Assembly (NCBI RefSeq): GCF_047731265.1
Contig: NZ_CP159835.1
Location: 1,116,001 to 1,180,000 of the forward strand
Length of the DNA: 64,000 nucleotides
Source of the DNA: Patiriisocius sp047731265
GTDB taxonomy: Bacteria; Bacteroidota; Bacteroidia; Flavobacteriales; Flavobacteriaceae
Reading direction: 5' to 3'
How positions within the stretch are numbered: position 1 is the stretch's first letter; each line of letters starts with the position of its first letter. The notes below the pieces were generated by a model. The model searched no databases. It was not told the DNA's origin and saw only the letters and a program-made list of their open reading frames with translations. Made by a program: the position numbers and the translations under genes. Shown here in pieces: positions 26,299 through 34,238 of the stretch.

Positions 26299-26841
26299 TT
26301 ATTTATCGTTTAGTAATTTTTTTAATGTATCCCACCTTGGATCTGTTTCGCTGGTGGTGTCTTCTTTATCTTCAATAGCCTTTGGGCTTAATTCTTCTAA
26401 TTTATCGAGTATTTCACTGTCTAGAGTTCCGTCCTCAACACCCGGGTGTATCCTTCTTACAGGCAGACTTAAAATAATAGACTCATATATATACTGTTGG
26501 ATATTTACCTCATAACTTCCATGAGGAACAATTAATAAATCTTCATTCTCATCATTAAATGATTCTCCAAACTTTACTATAAAATGGTATGTTCCTTTAA
26601 CAGGCTGGTCATATAGTTCGTTTGTCAAATCACATTGCACTCTAACGCTACCTTCATAGCTTAGAGTAAACTCTAACAACGTCGATTTTTTATTTAATAA
26701 AACCGCTAACTTAATCGCTGTTTTATCAAATTCATCATATCCAAAATACTCAAAGAACTCTTTATTAATGTCAAAATCAAGATGGTGCTCTCCAAGTTTC
26801 AACCCCACAAATGGAATTGTAAATTGCTTAATTTCTCTCAT
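26299..26841 (-). CDS. YceD/DUF177 protein
   Basis: The 180-residue protein starts at ATG 26841 (MREIKQFTIPFVGLKLG), preferred over GTG 26847. The core SYEGSVRVQCDLTNELYDQP corresponds to the DUF177 signature, here with a single cysteine. A conserved ESIILSLPVRRIHPG follows, and PRWDTLKKLLNDK closes it. Family members are linked to 23S rRNA accumulation and lie beside rpmF, as here. Cytosolic. Confidence 0.92.
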   Translation of the reverse strand: MREIKQFTIPFVGLKLGEHHLDFDINKEFFEYFGYDEFDKTAIKLAVLLNKKSTLLEFTLSYEGSVRVQCDLTNELYDQPVKGTYHFIVKFGESFNDENEDLLIVPHGSYEVNIQQYIYESIILSLPVRRIHPGVEDGTLDSEILDKLEELSPKAIEDKEDTTSETDPRWDTLKKLLNDK

Positions 26842-26884
26842 AATCACACCGTATCGATTTTTTATGCCGCCTATAAAGCGGGTG

Positions 26885-26892
26885 CAAAGATA
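26885..26892 (-). promoter_or_regulatory. Probable -7 box for DUF177-rpmF
   Basis: Minus-strand TATCTTTG matches TANNTTTG, about 44 bases before the DUF177 ATG. A clear -33 TTTG is not seen. Confidence 0.55.
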
Positions 26893-26918
26893 AAAAAATA
26901 TTTTCTTTCGTAATTGTA

Positions 26919-27983
26919 TTACCTGTTATTTTTTACAAAGGGTTTGCGTTGACTAATTTCAAGTGGGTTTTCTGAAATTTTTAAATATTCTTGACGGGTA
27001 TTAAAAATTCCAATAGCGCTATATACTGCGGCCCTAAACGAACTAAAATCTGCAGTGTTTTTGCCTGCAATATCAAACGCAGTACCGTGGTCTGGGGAAG
27101 TTCTCACCTTATTTAATCCAGCAGTATAATTTACTCCTGAGCCAAACGCTAACGTTTTAAAAGGAATGAGTCCTTGGTCATGGTACGATGCTATTATAAC
27201 ATCAAAATTTTTATAATTACCTGAACCAAAAAAACTATCTGCGGCATAAGGACCAAATATTGTTTTACCATTATTTCTCAAATTATCAAGTGTTGGTCTC
27301 AAAAGCGTATCGTCTTCGACACCTATTACTCCATTATCTCCAGTGTGAGGGTTTATTCCTAACACCGCTATTTTCGGTTTTTCAATTCCAAAATCTTGAA
27401 TAAGTGTTTTATGGATAGTATTAATTTTACTTTCTATAAGCTCTCTGGTTATTGTTGCTGAAACATCTTTTACCGCAACGTGATCTGTTAATAACCCTAT
27501 GCGCAGTGATTCAGAAATCATAAGCATTAAACTATCTCCCTCTAATTCTTGATTTAGATAATCTGTATGGCCTGGAAATTTAAACGATTCACTTTGTATG
27601 TTTGATTTGTTTATTGGCGCCGTTACCAATACATCTATTTGGTTTTCTTTCAATGCTTTTACTGAAGCCTCTAGAGACTTAATCGCATATTCTCCAATAC
27701 CCTTATCTTCCTTGCCAAAATTAATTTCTACAAGCTCTTTCCAGACATTATATACATTTATTTTTTTTGGCAATATTTTATCCAAAGAATCAATCCCCTG
27801 GAGAATAGTGTCTAGATTATAGGCTTTTTTTAAAAAAGACATTGTTTTAACAGAAGCAAATATCACTGGAGTGCAAAAATCCAACATTCTAATATCTTGA
27901 AATGTCTTCAACACTATTTCACTGCCAATACCGTTTAAATCTCCAATAGATATTCCTACAACAATTTTCTTTTCTCTATTCAT
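26919..27983 (-). CDS. pdxA: 4-hydroxythreonine-4-phosphate dehydrogenase
   Basis: PdxA oxidises 4-phosphohydroxy-L-threonine in the DXP-dependent route to pyridoxal phosphate. Seen are VGISIGDLNGIGSEIVLK at the N-terminus, the metal-binding FPGHTDYLNQE histidine near 145, SYHDQGLIPFKTL and VRTSPDHGTAFDIAGK, all family hallmarks. The length of 354 residues is slightly above average. It lies upstream of DUF177-rpmF and is divergent from ribE; their -7 boxes overlap in position (see promoters). PLP made here also serves Alr. Confidence 0.97.
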   Translation of the reverse strand: MNREKKIVVGISIGDLNGIGSEIVLKTFQDIRMLDFCTPVIFASVKTMSFLKKAYNLDTILQGIDSLDKILPKKINVYNVWKELVEINFGKEDKGIGEYAIKSLEASVKALKENQIDVLVTAPINKSNIQSESFKFPGHTDYLNQELEGDSLMLMISESLRIGLLTDHVAVKDVSATITRELIESKINTIHKTLIQDFGIEKPKIAVLGINPHTGDNGVIGVEDDTLLRPTLDNLRNNGKTIFGPYAADSFFGSGNYKNFDVIIASYHDQGLIPFKTLAFGSGVNYTAGLNKVRTSPDHGTAFDIAGKNTADFSSFRAAVYSAIGIFNTRQEYLKISENPLEISQRKPFVKNNR

Positions 27984-28025
27984 TTTAGTAATGTTAATTG
28001 TTTAATCTGTCTTAACTTTTTAAAT

Positions 28026-28033
28026 TACTTTTG
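28026..28033 (+). promoter_or_regulatory. -7 box for ribE
   Basis: TACTTTTG matches TANNTTTG, 27 bases before the ribE ATG. It lies six bases from the opposing box for pdxA. Confidence 0.6.
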
Positions 28034-28038
28034 CGTTA

Positions 28039-28046
28039 CAAATGTA
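28039..28046 (-). promoter_or_regulatory. -7 box for pdxA
   Basis: Minus-strand TACATTTG matches TANNTTTG, about 55 bases before the pdxA ATG. It faces the ribE box, so polymerases would meet over the same DNA. Confidence 0.55.
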
Positions 28047-28060
28047 ATGATATTGTACTC

Positions 28061-28651
28061 ATGTTTACAGGAATTATTGAAGGGCTAGGAAAAGTGAAAT
28101 CTCTAACAAAAGAGGGGACAAATTTATCTATCGAAATAGAGAGTGAATTAGCTTCAGAATTAAAAATTGATCAAAGTATTGCTCACAATGGAGTTTGTTT
28201 AACCGTTGTAGCGCTAACCGAAAGCTCCTACACGGTTACGGCTATAAAAGAAACATTGGACAAAACCAATCTCAACAACTTAAATGAAAATACGCTCGTA
28301 AACCTTGAGCGCGCAATGAAACTGGGCGATAGATTAGATGGCCACATTGTGCAAGGTCATGTAGACCAAACAGCTGCTTGCAAAAATGTTTCTGTAGAAA
28401 ATGGAAGTTGGGTTTTTACTTTTGAATACGACCCTACCATTGGTAATTTAACCATCGAAAAGGGTTCTATAACAATAAACGGAGTTAGTCTTACGGTGGT
28501 TGATTCTAAGGAAAACAATTTTAGCGTTGCTATTATTCCTTATACTTACGAGCACACGAGTTTTAATTCAACTAAAAAAGGAGATACCGTAAATCTTGAG
28601 TTTGACGTTATAGGAAAATATGTGTCGAGAATTACGAGAGGGTATTTGTAG
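28061..28651 (+). CDS. ribE: Riboflavin synthase
   Basis: Riboflavin synthase dismutates two 6,7-dimethyl-8-ribityllumazines to riboflavin. I start at ATG 28061 (MFTGIIEGLGKV), the invariant family start. Two homologous lumazine-binding domains are visible: IAHNGVCLTVV in the first and GSITINGVSLTVV in the second, with DGHIVQGHVD between them. The 196-residue length is standard. Its last 20 bases overlap the convergent small gene at 28632. Confidence 0.97.
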   Translation: MFTGIIEGLGKVKSLTKEGTNLSIEIESELASELKIDQSIAHNGVCLTVVALTESSYTVTAIKETLDKTNLNNLNENTLVNLERAMKLGDRLDGHIVQGHVDQTAACKNVSVENGSWVFTFEYDPTIGNLTIEKGSITINGVSLTVVDSKENNFSVAIIPYTYEHTSFNSTKKGDTVNLEFDVIGKYVSRITRGYL

Positions 28652-28862
28652 CCCTGTTTTTTTTAACTATTGTATAAAATCCATAAAATAGACCAACTAT
28701 TAATAAGATTAAGATATTATCATCAATTGGCATAGGCAATTCAGGCGGATTTCGGCTAGGCCAAGGCGGTCCTGCACCAGCCGTAGGGCCTTGTGAAAGC
28801 ATGGGTATCACTGCAATAAAACAGTATACTATGGGTAGTATTTTAACGATTCGGGGTCGCAT
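28632..28862 (-). CDS. Small secreted/membrane protein, unknown
   Basis: Seventy-six residues with a signal-like first helix (IVKILPIVYCFIAVIPML), a Pro/Gly-rich middle (GPPWPSRNPPELP) and a second hydrophobic helix (DDNILILLIVGLFYGFYTI) before a basic tail. Short proteins of this design, with a PID motif before the last helix, are common in flavobacteria and uncharacterised. It overlaps the ribE 3' end by 20 bases. Confidence 0.65.
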   Translation of the reverse strand: MRPRIVKILPIVYCFIAVIPMLSQGPTAGAGPPWPSRNPPELPMPIDDNILILLIVGLFYGFYTIVKKNRATNTLS

Positions 28863-29065
28863 ATTAGTGGTTAAGGTAATAAAATTTTATGGTTAACAAC
28901 AAAACTTTCGCTGAACGCTTATTATTAAACAAGTAATTCGACAAAAAATTGCTTTAACTAAACTAATGTTTTTTAACTCATCACTTGTTATTACAAAGAT
29001 TATCATCATGTTTATTTAAAATTTAACAAAGGGTAGGTCTGCCTTTAACGTCGAATTTTAAATAG

Positions 29066-29138
29066 TGGTCCCACATGGGCTCGACCATGGACCCCCTGAT
29101 TATGAGTCAGGTGCTCTAACCAGCTGAGCTATAGGACC
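29066..29138 (-). tRNA. tRNA with CAT anticodon (elongator Met or Ile2), six-base T loop
   Basis: On the minus strand the cloverleaf is complete: acceptor GGTCCTA/TGGGACC, D arm GCTC/GAGC, anticodon arm CCTGA-CTCATAA-TCAGG with anticodon CAT at 29104-29102, variable GGGTC, and T stem CATGG/CCATG. The T loop is TCGAGC, six bases, one T short of the normal seven. G1-C72 pairs, so it is not the initiator. Elongator Met and lysidine-modified Ile2 cannot be told apart here. No CCA is encoded. A consensus promoter lies just upstream. Confidence 0.88.
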
Positions 29139-29151
29139 GGTAATTTGAGTG

Positions 29152-29182
29152 CAAAGTTAACCCGTTTTAAAATTGTCGCAAA
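29152..29182 (-). promoter_or_regulatory. Promoter of the CAT tRNA
   Basis: On the minus strand TTTG (29182-29179), 19 bases, then TAACTTTG (29159-29152): a full match to the Bacteroidota consensus. The tRNA begins 13 bases after the box. Confidence 0.8.
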
Positions 29183-29193
29183 CTTTTTCTTTG

Positions 29194-29601
29194 TTATTTA
29201 ATCTCTTGACACAATTCTACTAGGACCCCGTTGGTTGATTTAGGGTGTAAAAACACTACTAATTTATTGTCTGCACCTCTTTTGGGAACCTCGTTTAGCA
29301 CGACAAAACCTTCATTTTTAAGACGTTCTGTTTCAGATTCAATGTCCTCAACGGCAAATGCAATGTGGTGAATTCCTTCTCCTTTTTTCTCAATAAATTT
29401 TGCAATTGGACTCTCTTTATTTGTTGCTGCTAATAATTCTATCTTACTTTCTCCACATTTAAAAAAACTCGTTAGTACTCCTTCGCTTAAAACTTCTTCG
29501 GTTTTGTAATGAGGGACACCCAACAGTTTTTCATATAATGCGTTCGCTTCTGTTAAATCTTTCACGGCAATACCTAAATGTTCAATTTTAGTGAAATTCA
29601 T
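29194..29601 (-). CDS. mce: Methylmalonyl-CoA epimerase
   Basis: This VOC-fold enzyme interconverts the 2R and 2S forms of methylmalonyl-CoA, linking propionyl-CoA with succinyl-CoA. The 135-residue sequence starts KIEHLGIAVKDLTEAN, with the metal histidine H9, and continues with GEGIHHIAFAVEDIESE and FLHPKSTNGVLVEL, where the conserved histidine and glutamate ligands lie. Length is normal. It is divergent from rbfA and downstream of its own TATTTTTG box near 29629-29636. Confidence 0.94.
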   Translation of the reverse strand: MNFTKIEHLGIAVKDLTEANALYEKLLGVPHYKTEEVLSEGVLTSFFKCGESKIELLAATNKESPIAKFIEKKGEGIHHIAFAVEDIESETERLKNEGFVVLNEVPKRGADNKLVVFLHPKSTNGVLVELCQEIK

Positions 29602-29682
29602 AGTTTATGGTTTAGGTTTCAGTCGTTTCAAAAATAACATTTACTTGGCTTATGACAGCTAACAAGCTACTATATATTATAG

Positions 29683-29690
29683 TAACTTTG
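29683..29690 (+). promoter_or_regulatory. -7 box for rbfA, very close to the ATG
   Basis: TAACTTTG matches TANNTTTG. The rbfA ATG starts at 29695, four bases after the box, so transcription would begin at or next to the start codon. Confidence 0.55.
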
Positions 29691-29694
29691 CAAA

Positions 29695-30090
29695 ATGGTA
29701 GAGAGCAATAGACAAAAAAAAATTGCGGGTGTTCTTCAGGAGGACCTTGCAAAAGTTTTACAAAACAAACTAAGAGAAGCTGGGCAGTCTGGAATTTTAA
29801 TTTCAGTGAGCAAAGTTAGTGTTACGACAGACCTATCTATAGCAAAAGTATATGTAAGTATATTCCCTTCTGAAAATGCTGCGGAAATCACAAAAGAGAT
29901 TAATTTAATAAAACCAAAAATAAAACACGAAGTCGCTCAACTAACAAAACATCAATTAAGAAGAATGCCTGAATTGACGTTTTATAATGACGACTCCTTA
30001 GATTATATAGAAAAGATTGAGGATGCGGTAAAGGGAGAAGAAAACCCATTAACAAATCCTGAATTACTCCCTAAAAGAAGAAGATCCTAA
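29695..30090 (+). CDS. rbfA: Ribosome-binding factor A
   Basis: RbfA helps mature the 5' end of 16S rRNA in the 30S subunit. The 131-residue protein has NRQKKIAGVLQEDLAKVL, the KH-like core VTTDLSIAKVYVSIF and HQLRRMPELTFYNDDSLDY, all typical. The start fits the family exactly, yet no ribosome-binding site is present, because the promoter box ends four bases earlier. The LolC/E-like gene begins two bases after its stop, so the two are co-transcribed, as in many flavobacteria. Confidence 0.96.
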   Translation: MVESNRQKKIAGVLQEDLAKVLQNKLREAGQSGILISVSKVSVTTDLSIAKVYVSIFPSENAAEITKEINLIKPKIKHEVAQLTKHQLRRMPELTFYNDDSLDYIEKIEDAVKGEENPLTNPELLPKRRRS

Positions 30091-30091
30091 C

Positions 30092-31297
30092 GTGAATTTT
30101 TCGCTGTACATCGCTAAGAGATACCTTTTTTCACCGAGCAGCAACAATGCAATAAATATTATTACAGTAATTGCGGCAACTGGGGTAGTAGTTGGCGCAC
30201 TTGTGCTTTTTATAGTCCTTTCTGGTTTTTCTGGATTAAAAGATTACAGTTTACAATACACAAATATCTTTGACAGTGATTTAAAAGCGCTGCCAGCGCA
30301 AGGCAAAACAATATCTTTTACTGAAGCACAACAAAAGCAATTAAGCGCGCTAACCGAAATAGAATCCTTTAGTCAAATAATTGAGGAACGTATCTTTATG
30401 CAATTTAAAGGCAGAAATGAAATTGCTTATATTAAGGGTGTTGATGAAAACTATGGAAATGTAAATGTTATTGACAGCATTGTTTATCATGAAAAATGGT
30501 TCACTCCTCATAGAAAAGAAGTGGTAATTGGTCACGGTACTTCACAAAAACTTTCTTTGGGAACTAGAGATTATAATAATTTGCTAGAAATTTTTGTTCC
30601 TAAACCAGGGACAGGACAAATGGATGTTTTGAACCCTTCAAAAGATTTTAATAAAGAAGCCGTAATCGTTTCTGGAATCTATTTTGTAAATGAAGAGCTT
30701 AATAGTAAATACGTATTTAGTGATCTCAGGTTCGCACAAAATTTACTGAGCTTGGACAGCACTCAAATTTCAGGGATTGAATTTAAATTTGCCCCAAACG
30801 CTCAAGAAAACGCAGTGAAAGATAAAATTAGCGCCATATTTAAGAACAAAGTGGTACTAAAGAACCGCATAGAGCAAAATGATGCGCTCTACAAAATGCT
30901 AAATACTGAAAATGTTGCGGTGTATCTTATTTGTACACTCGTAATGATTATTGCCCTTTTTAATATCGTGGGGTCGGTTATTATGATGATTCTCGATAAA
31001 CGAAAAAACATAAAAACACTATTTAATCTTGGGAGCACGATAAAAAGTATCCGTAAAATATTTTTTATTCAAGGTGCTTTAATGACCATCTTAGGAGGTG
31101 TTTTAGGGGTTTTATTAGGGGTTTTGATAGTTTGGCTGCAATTAGAGTTTAAGCTTTTGTACATCACCCCAAACCTTCCCTACCCAGTAAAATTAAAAGC
31201 GATTAATATCGGGGTCGTTTTTGTTACTATTACGGTATTGGGTTTGTTAGCGGCAAGGATTGCAGCCAGTAGAGTTCGAGAGCGCTTGTTGGATTAA
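30092..31297 (+). CDS. LolC/E-like lipoprotein-releasing permease (FtsX family)
   Basis: The 401-residue protein starts at GTG 30092 (MNFSLYIAKRYLFSPSSNNAINI is the opening region). It has one N-terminal membrane helix, a ~220-residue periplasmic MacB-like domain, and three C-terminal helices with NIVGSVIMMILDKRKNIKTL, the FtsX signature. This layout matches LolC/LolE, which extract lipoproteins from the inner membrane. The ATPase LolD is not adjacent. Given the many lipoproteins in this window such a role is plausible. Confidence 0.9.
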   Translation: MNFSLYIAKRYLFSPSSNNAINIITVIAATGVVVGALVLFIVLSGFSGLKDYSLQYTNIFDSDLKALPAQGKTISFTEAQQKQLSALTEIESFSQIIEERIFMQFKGRNEIAYIKGVDENYGNVNVIDSIVYHEKWFTPHRKEVVIGHGTSQKLSLGTRDYNNLLEIFVPKPGTGQMDVLNPSKDFNKEAVIVSGIYFVNEELNSKYVFSDLRFAQNLLSLDSTQISGIEFKFAPNAQENAVKDKISAIFKNKVVLKNRIEQNDALYKMLNTENVAVYLICTLVMIIALFNIVGSVIMMILDKRKNIKTLFNLGSTIKSIRKIFFIQGALMTILGGVLGVLLGVLIVWLQLEFKLLYITPNLPYPVKLKAINIGVVFVTITVLGLLAARIAASRVRERLLD

Positions 31298-31332
31298 TTC
31301 TTTACGACTTTTTCAACCACGTTCGCCCCAGC

Positions 31333-31997
31333 TTAATTTTTTACTTCTAAGAAATACATCCCATTGGGTACATTTTCCAATGAAAAGCTGAAGGTATTTG
31401 AAGGCGCTAGTTTAAAACGCTAAACCAATCTACCGCTTATATCATATAGAATCCCTTCAGTAAACAAAAGATTTGTTGTCTCAATGTTCAACATCGTACT
31501 AACGGGATTAGGGTATATCTTTACAGAAGTAGCTTCATTGTCTTCAAGACCTAAAAGCTGATCTGATCACCAAAAATTCCTTGTACTTGGTTTAAGTTCG
31601 TAACGATTAATGTTTTTGTACCGTTTGTATTTTCTATGATTTCATGATTGAGTTGGGAAGGTATAGCATCTATATAATTAAGCAAACCGTAGTATTTACC
31701 CTCATAAATTGAGCTTTCTGGATGAATACAATCGAATAATAAATATACGTGGTCATAAACAAAAAAATCATTTAATGTATCAACTGTAGCAGACATTCCA
31801 TAACAAACACCCGCTTGAAAACTATCACCTTCTAAACTCATGGTAATAGTTGAAGTTTCAGAAAAATTGGAAGGATGCTCCGCTTGACCATCAATGATTA
31901 AATAATCTAGATACCACGTGTTTTCAGTGATGGCAAGTTCTTGCGCGACACTTAGCGTGCCGACTAAAGCGGCAAACAGGAATACTATCTTTTTCAT
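31333..31997 (-). pseudogene. T9SS-secreted protein with detached sorting domain
   Basis: The intact part begins at ATG 31997 with signal peptide MKKIVFLFAALVGTLSVAQ and runs about 149 residues to TAG at 31553-31551 (domain with TWYLDYLIIDGQ and FDCIHPESS). At 31558-31568 the minus strand reads GATCAGATCAG, a tandem repeat of GATCA. Removing one unit restores the frame into GDQLLGLEDN and a T9SS sorting domain (VKIYPNPVSTMLNIE, ILYDISGRLV, then FSFSLENVPNGMYFLEVKN). A further TAG at 31432-31430 interrupts that domain. The upstream part might still be made and exported to the periplasm, but could not be T9SS-sorted. Function unknown. Confidence 0.85.
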
Positions 31998-32088
31998 AAT
32001 CAACATTTTAAACACGACCTAAAATACTGAAAAACTTGAACAAACTCAAAGTCAGAAAAACAACTAATTTTATATTCAAAAAGTTTTT

Positions 32089-33102
32089 ATGAAATACTTA
32101 AACATACTTTCTGTTTTATTGATTCCATTTTTCATTGCTTGTGCTAGTGATGACAGTCCTATGACTGAAGTCGAAACCACAGCCGATGAGTCAAATGTGG
32201 AGTTTATAATAAGCACAAGTTTGTCCACAGGAGTTACTCAAATCAAAGCGATTAGTGGAGGTACAATCATAGGAGTTTCGGAGAACGAAATCGTTGAACA
32301 AAGAGTTGTTTATAGTACATAAGCAAACCCGTCATTAAATGATATTGTAATAATTGCAAACAACAATGCTCTAAATTTTGTGGTAGACCTATTGGATCTC
32401 GAAGTAGACACAACATAATTTTTAAAATCCAATGTTAAGATAGGGAATGAATCTTTCTTTGGAAATGGAATCACTTTTAATACACAAGAACATCTAGTGT
32501 TTAATGGCATACCAATGCTTACCTCGTAAGAAGGAGTTGATTGTTTTTTTGCGCTTGGTTGGAGCAAAGTACCTGAGTTTATAATCGAAGAAGAAGGTGA
32601 AGGAGATATTACAAATTTAAACGCCCTATCTGGACTTATTGAGGTTGGTGGGGCTGGAGTAGATGTTTTTTTGATAAGAATATTTGGAAAGAAAAACCTA
32701 CAAAGCCTTGATTGTTTATAAAACACGAATTTTTTGGGGGGAGGAATTCTTCTTAAACAAAATATCCTTTTGAATATAAAAGCCTTGGAGAATCTCGAAG
32801 AGCTAGAGGATTCTTTATCTATTTCTAGTGAACCAATAACGAGTCTCAATGGGATCCATAATCTACAAAATATCACCCTAAATTCACAAATTTATAACAA
32901 CGAAAACCTTCAAGACTTAAACGATTTAGAAAGCCTGAAAACTCTTGGAAGAGACCTTCGTGTCCTTGGAAATGATACTTTAGAGGATCTTTGTGCCCTA
33001 ACCACCGCAATGAATAATGGTTTTTCTGGGTCTTACCTGTTGTTTTCCAATGCCTACAACCCGAGCCTAGAAGACTTACAAAATGGTGATTGTAGTTTAT
33101 AA
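32089..33102 (+). pseudogene. Leucine-rich/L-domain-like lipoprotein with four in-frame TAA codons
   Basis: One frame of 338 codons runs from a lipoprotein signal (FFIACASDDSP) to a C-terminus with leucine-rich repeats (LSISSEPITSLNGIHNLQNI, LEDLCALTTAMNNGFSGSY, NPSLEDLQNGDCSL) typical of flavobacterial surface lipoproteins. It is interrupted only by TAA at 32320, 32416, 32527 and 32719; there is no frameshift over 1,014 bases. Each TAA falls where a glutamine (CAA) would fit. The simplest reading is a dead gene disabled by C-to-T changes. The N-terminal 77 codons and the last 122 codons remain open. Its stop abuts that of convergent dusB. Confidence 0.8.
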
Positions 33103-34095
33103 TTAAACAAACTCAAAGTCCCCAAACTTTTCCAATACCTCATCAAAGGCTGCAAATACGTCTTGACTGGCGTCGCTAGTTACCATTTTCATTCTGTATT
33201 CTTTAAAGTGTGGGATCCCTTTAAAATAGTTGGTATAGTGACGGCGTGTTTCAAAAACACCTAAGATTTCTCCCTTCCAATCTATAGCCATCTGGAGATG
33301 ACGGCGGGCTGCCTCCACTCGTTGTTCCATAGTGGGTGGTGCTGCATGCGTCCCGGTTTCAAAAAAATGTTTTACTTCTTTAAAAAACCAAGGATAGCCT
33401 ATGCTTGCTCGTCCTATCATCGCGCCATCAAGACCAAATTTATCTCGCATCAACATCGCTTTCTCGGGAGAATCTACATCTCCATTCCCAAAAACAGGGA
33501 TGTGCATGCGTTGGTTGTTTTTTACATCAGCAATAGGACGCCAGTTGGCTTCTCCTTTATACATTTGTGCCCGTGTACGACCGTGAATAGAAATTGCTTT
33601 ACAACCTACATCTTGCAAACGCTCAGCGACTTCCACAATTTTAATAGAGTCTTCATCCCAGCCCAACCTTGTTTTTACTGTAACCGGGAGTTTCGTGTGT
33701 TTTACCAAAGCCTCAGTCAAAGAAACCATTAAATCTATGTCTTTTAATATTCCTGCGCCTGCGCCCTTTGAAACTACTTTTTTTACCGGACAACCAAAGT
33801 TAATATCAATGATATCGGGTCCACTTGCCTCAACAATTTCTACACTTTTTAGCATAGAATCTAAGACAGCACCAAATATCTGAATTCCAACGGGGCGTTC
33901 CTTTTCATAAATATCTAATTTCATGACACTTTTTGCCGCATCACGAATCAGCCCTTCTGAAGAGATAAACTCAGTATAAACAACATCTGCACCTTGTTCT
34001 TTACAAAGCGCACGAAAGGGTGGGTCGCTCACATCTTCCATGGGTGCTAGTAATAACGGAAATTCACCTACCTCTATATCGCCAATTTTTGCCAC
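33103..34095 (-). CDS. dusB: tRNA-dihydrouridine synthase
   Basis: Dus enzymes reduce uridines in the tRNA D loop using FMN and NADPH. The 330-residue protein has FPLLLAPMEDVSDPPFRAL at the N-terminus, the catalytic cysteine in INFGCPVKKV (C102), SIHGRTRAQMYKGEANW and FGNGDVDSPEKA for FMN binding. The GCPVKK and HGRTRAQ motifs fit the DusB class. Single gene with its stop directly beside the end of the convergent lipoprotein remnant. Confidence 0.94.
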   Translation of the reverse strand: MAKIGDIEVGEFPLLLAPMEDVSDPPFRALCKEQGADVVYTEFISSEGLIRDAAKSVMKLDIYEKERPVGIQIFGAVLDSMLKSVEIVEASGPDIIDINFGCPVKKVVSKGAGAGILKDIDLMVSLTEALVKHTKLPVTVKTRLGWDEDSIKIVEVAERLQDVGCKAISIHGRTRAQMYKGEANWRPIADVKNNQRMHIPVFGNGDVDSPEKAMLMRDKFGLDGAMIGRASIGYPWFFKEVKHFFETGTHAAPPTMEQRVEAARRHLQMAIDWKGEILGVFETRRHYTNYFKGIPHFKEYRMKMVTSDASQDVFAAFDEVLEKFGDFEFV

Positions 34096-34238
34096 AATTC
34101 AACTCCGCTCACTAAGCGGATTGTTTTTATTATTAAAATGTAAAAATACGGAATTTTTGATATGAACAATTCCTTAGAAGCGTTGTTCTTTATTTCTTAT
34201 GCCTACTCTTAAACTTCGGAGCGACATTGACGTGAATT

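Noticed and set aside
32310..32876. 188-codon minus-strand frame opposite the lipoprotein remnant
   Set aside because: Only open because the plus strand is a biased coding remnant; the plus frame has a lipobox and leucine-rich repeats.
34095..34135. Short motif ACTCCGCTCA found upstream of dusB and upstream of rpiB (52636-52651) as a possible mobile repeat
   Set aside because: Only about ten bases are shared. It may be an intergenic repeat family but two short copies are too little to call one.
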